In this document: in pieces, positions 5,789 through 5,945 of the stretch
How the letters are laid out: each line of letters starts with the position of its first letter
Numbering within the stretch: position 1 is the stretch's first letter
DNA from: Bacteroidales bacterium
Lineage (GTDB): Bacteria; Bacteroidota; Bacteroidia; Bacteroidales; JAADJA01
Length of the DNA: 5,945 bases
Direction of reading: 5' to 3'
Assembly: GCA_029933495.1 (NCBI GenBank)
Contig: JAOZOC010000222.1
Span: forward strand, 1-5,945
Position numbers and translations under genes: made by a program
Notes under the pieces: generated by a model
Database searches by the model: none
Seen by the model: the letters and a program-made list of their open reading frames with translations, nothing else
What the model was told of the DNA's origin: nothing

Positions 5789-5901
5789 GGGACGAGGGGA
5801 TGAAGGGGCGAGGGGACGATGGGGAGATAGGGCGACGGGGTGAAGAGACGATGGGACGATGGGGCGACGGGGCGAAAGTGCGATGGAGTGAGGGAGCGAC
5901 G
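5789..5901. repeat. G-rich degenerate array of about fourteen 8-bp units (GGGRCGAN type)
   Basis: Units such as GGGACGAG, GGGATGAA, GGGGCGAG, GGGACGAT and GGGCGACG follow each other in an 8-bp register. One extra base at 5829 accounts for the total of 113 bp. The units diverge more than those of the array after rmuC, and divergence grows toward the distal end (GTGCGATG, GAGTGAGG). The + strand is almost all G, A and C with little T. It carries ten runs of three or four G, starting at 5789, 5796, 5805, 5812, 5821, 5830, 5837, 5853, 5861 and 5869, with mostly 3-5-nt spacers. It begins 2 nt after the stop codon of the TonB-domain gene and will be in its mRNA if transcription continues. Confidence 0.9.
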
Positions 5902-5907
5902 GAACAG

Positions 5908-5935
5908 TTTGGTCTTTATTGACTTTCAATATTTG
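5908..5935 (+). promoter_or_regulatory. Possible Bacteroidota-type promoter for a gene beyond the window
   Basis: TTTG at 5908-5911 and AATATTTG at 5928-5935 resemble the -33 TTTG and -7 TAnnTTTG elements, with 7 of 8 positions matching in the second. The 16-nt spacing is a little shorter than the usual range. The position, after the repeat array and at the window edge, would suit a downstream + strand gene that cannot be seen here. Confidence 0.22.
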
Positions 5936-5945
5936 TTCAAGTGAT

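Overview
The window looks like an ordinary chromosomal stretch from a member of the Bacteroidota, probably an uncultured or little-studied Bacteroidales-like lineage. The evidence is the AT-rich sequence, the absence of Shine-Dalgarno sites before clear starts, a GWxTD-domain protein (a family typical of Bacteroidota and relatives), a monofunctional proline dehydrogenase of the type common there, and a TonB C-terminal-domain protein. The taxonomic call is inference from gene content, not a database result.

Layout: (1) 80-1255 (+) proline dehydrogenase, preceded by a perfect AT-only palindrome. (2) 1293-1778 (+) a small four-helix DUF1648 membrane protein 37 bp downstream, probably in the same transcript. 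(3) 1779-1930, a gap between convergent genes, mostly filled by twelve 7-bp repeat units. (4) 1931-3190 (-) an exported GWxTD-domain protein. (5) 3191-3500, 310 bp without a gene, with a foldable GC-richer element, a short palindrome and an array of twelve 8-bp units. (6) 3501-4847 (-) rmuC, whose stop codon lies inside that array. (7) 4848-4973, an AT-rich divergent gap that must hold the starts of both flanking transcripts. (8) 4974-5786 (+) a secreted protein with two TonB C-terminal domains. (9) 5787-5945, a G-rich array of about fourteen 8-bp units and then a possible promoter for a gene beyond the window.

The genes do not form one pathway: proline catabolism, a small membrane protein, an envelope protein, a DNA-maintenance protein and a periplasmic TonB-like protein. 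I found no defence system, phage, transposon or CRISPR array, and no convincing new multi-gene system.

The most unusual signal is non-coding. Three unrelated short tandem arrays (periods 7, 8 and 8 bp) each begin at or within about 6 nt of the stop codon of a gene that ends a transcription unit. In all three the mRNA-sense strand is poor in T. In two of them, after rmuC and after the TonB-domain gene, the mRNA strand carries regularly spaced runs of three or four G, which fits the standard G-quadruplex pattern. Whether this reflects a 3'-end function or only tolerated repeat expansion cannot be decided from one window.
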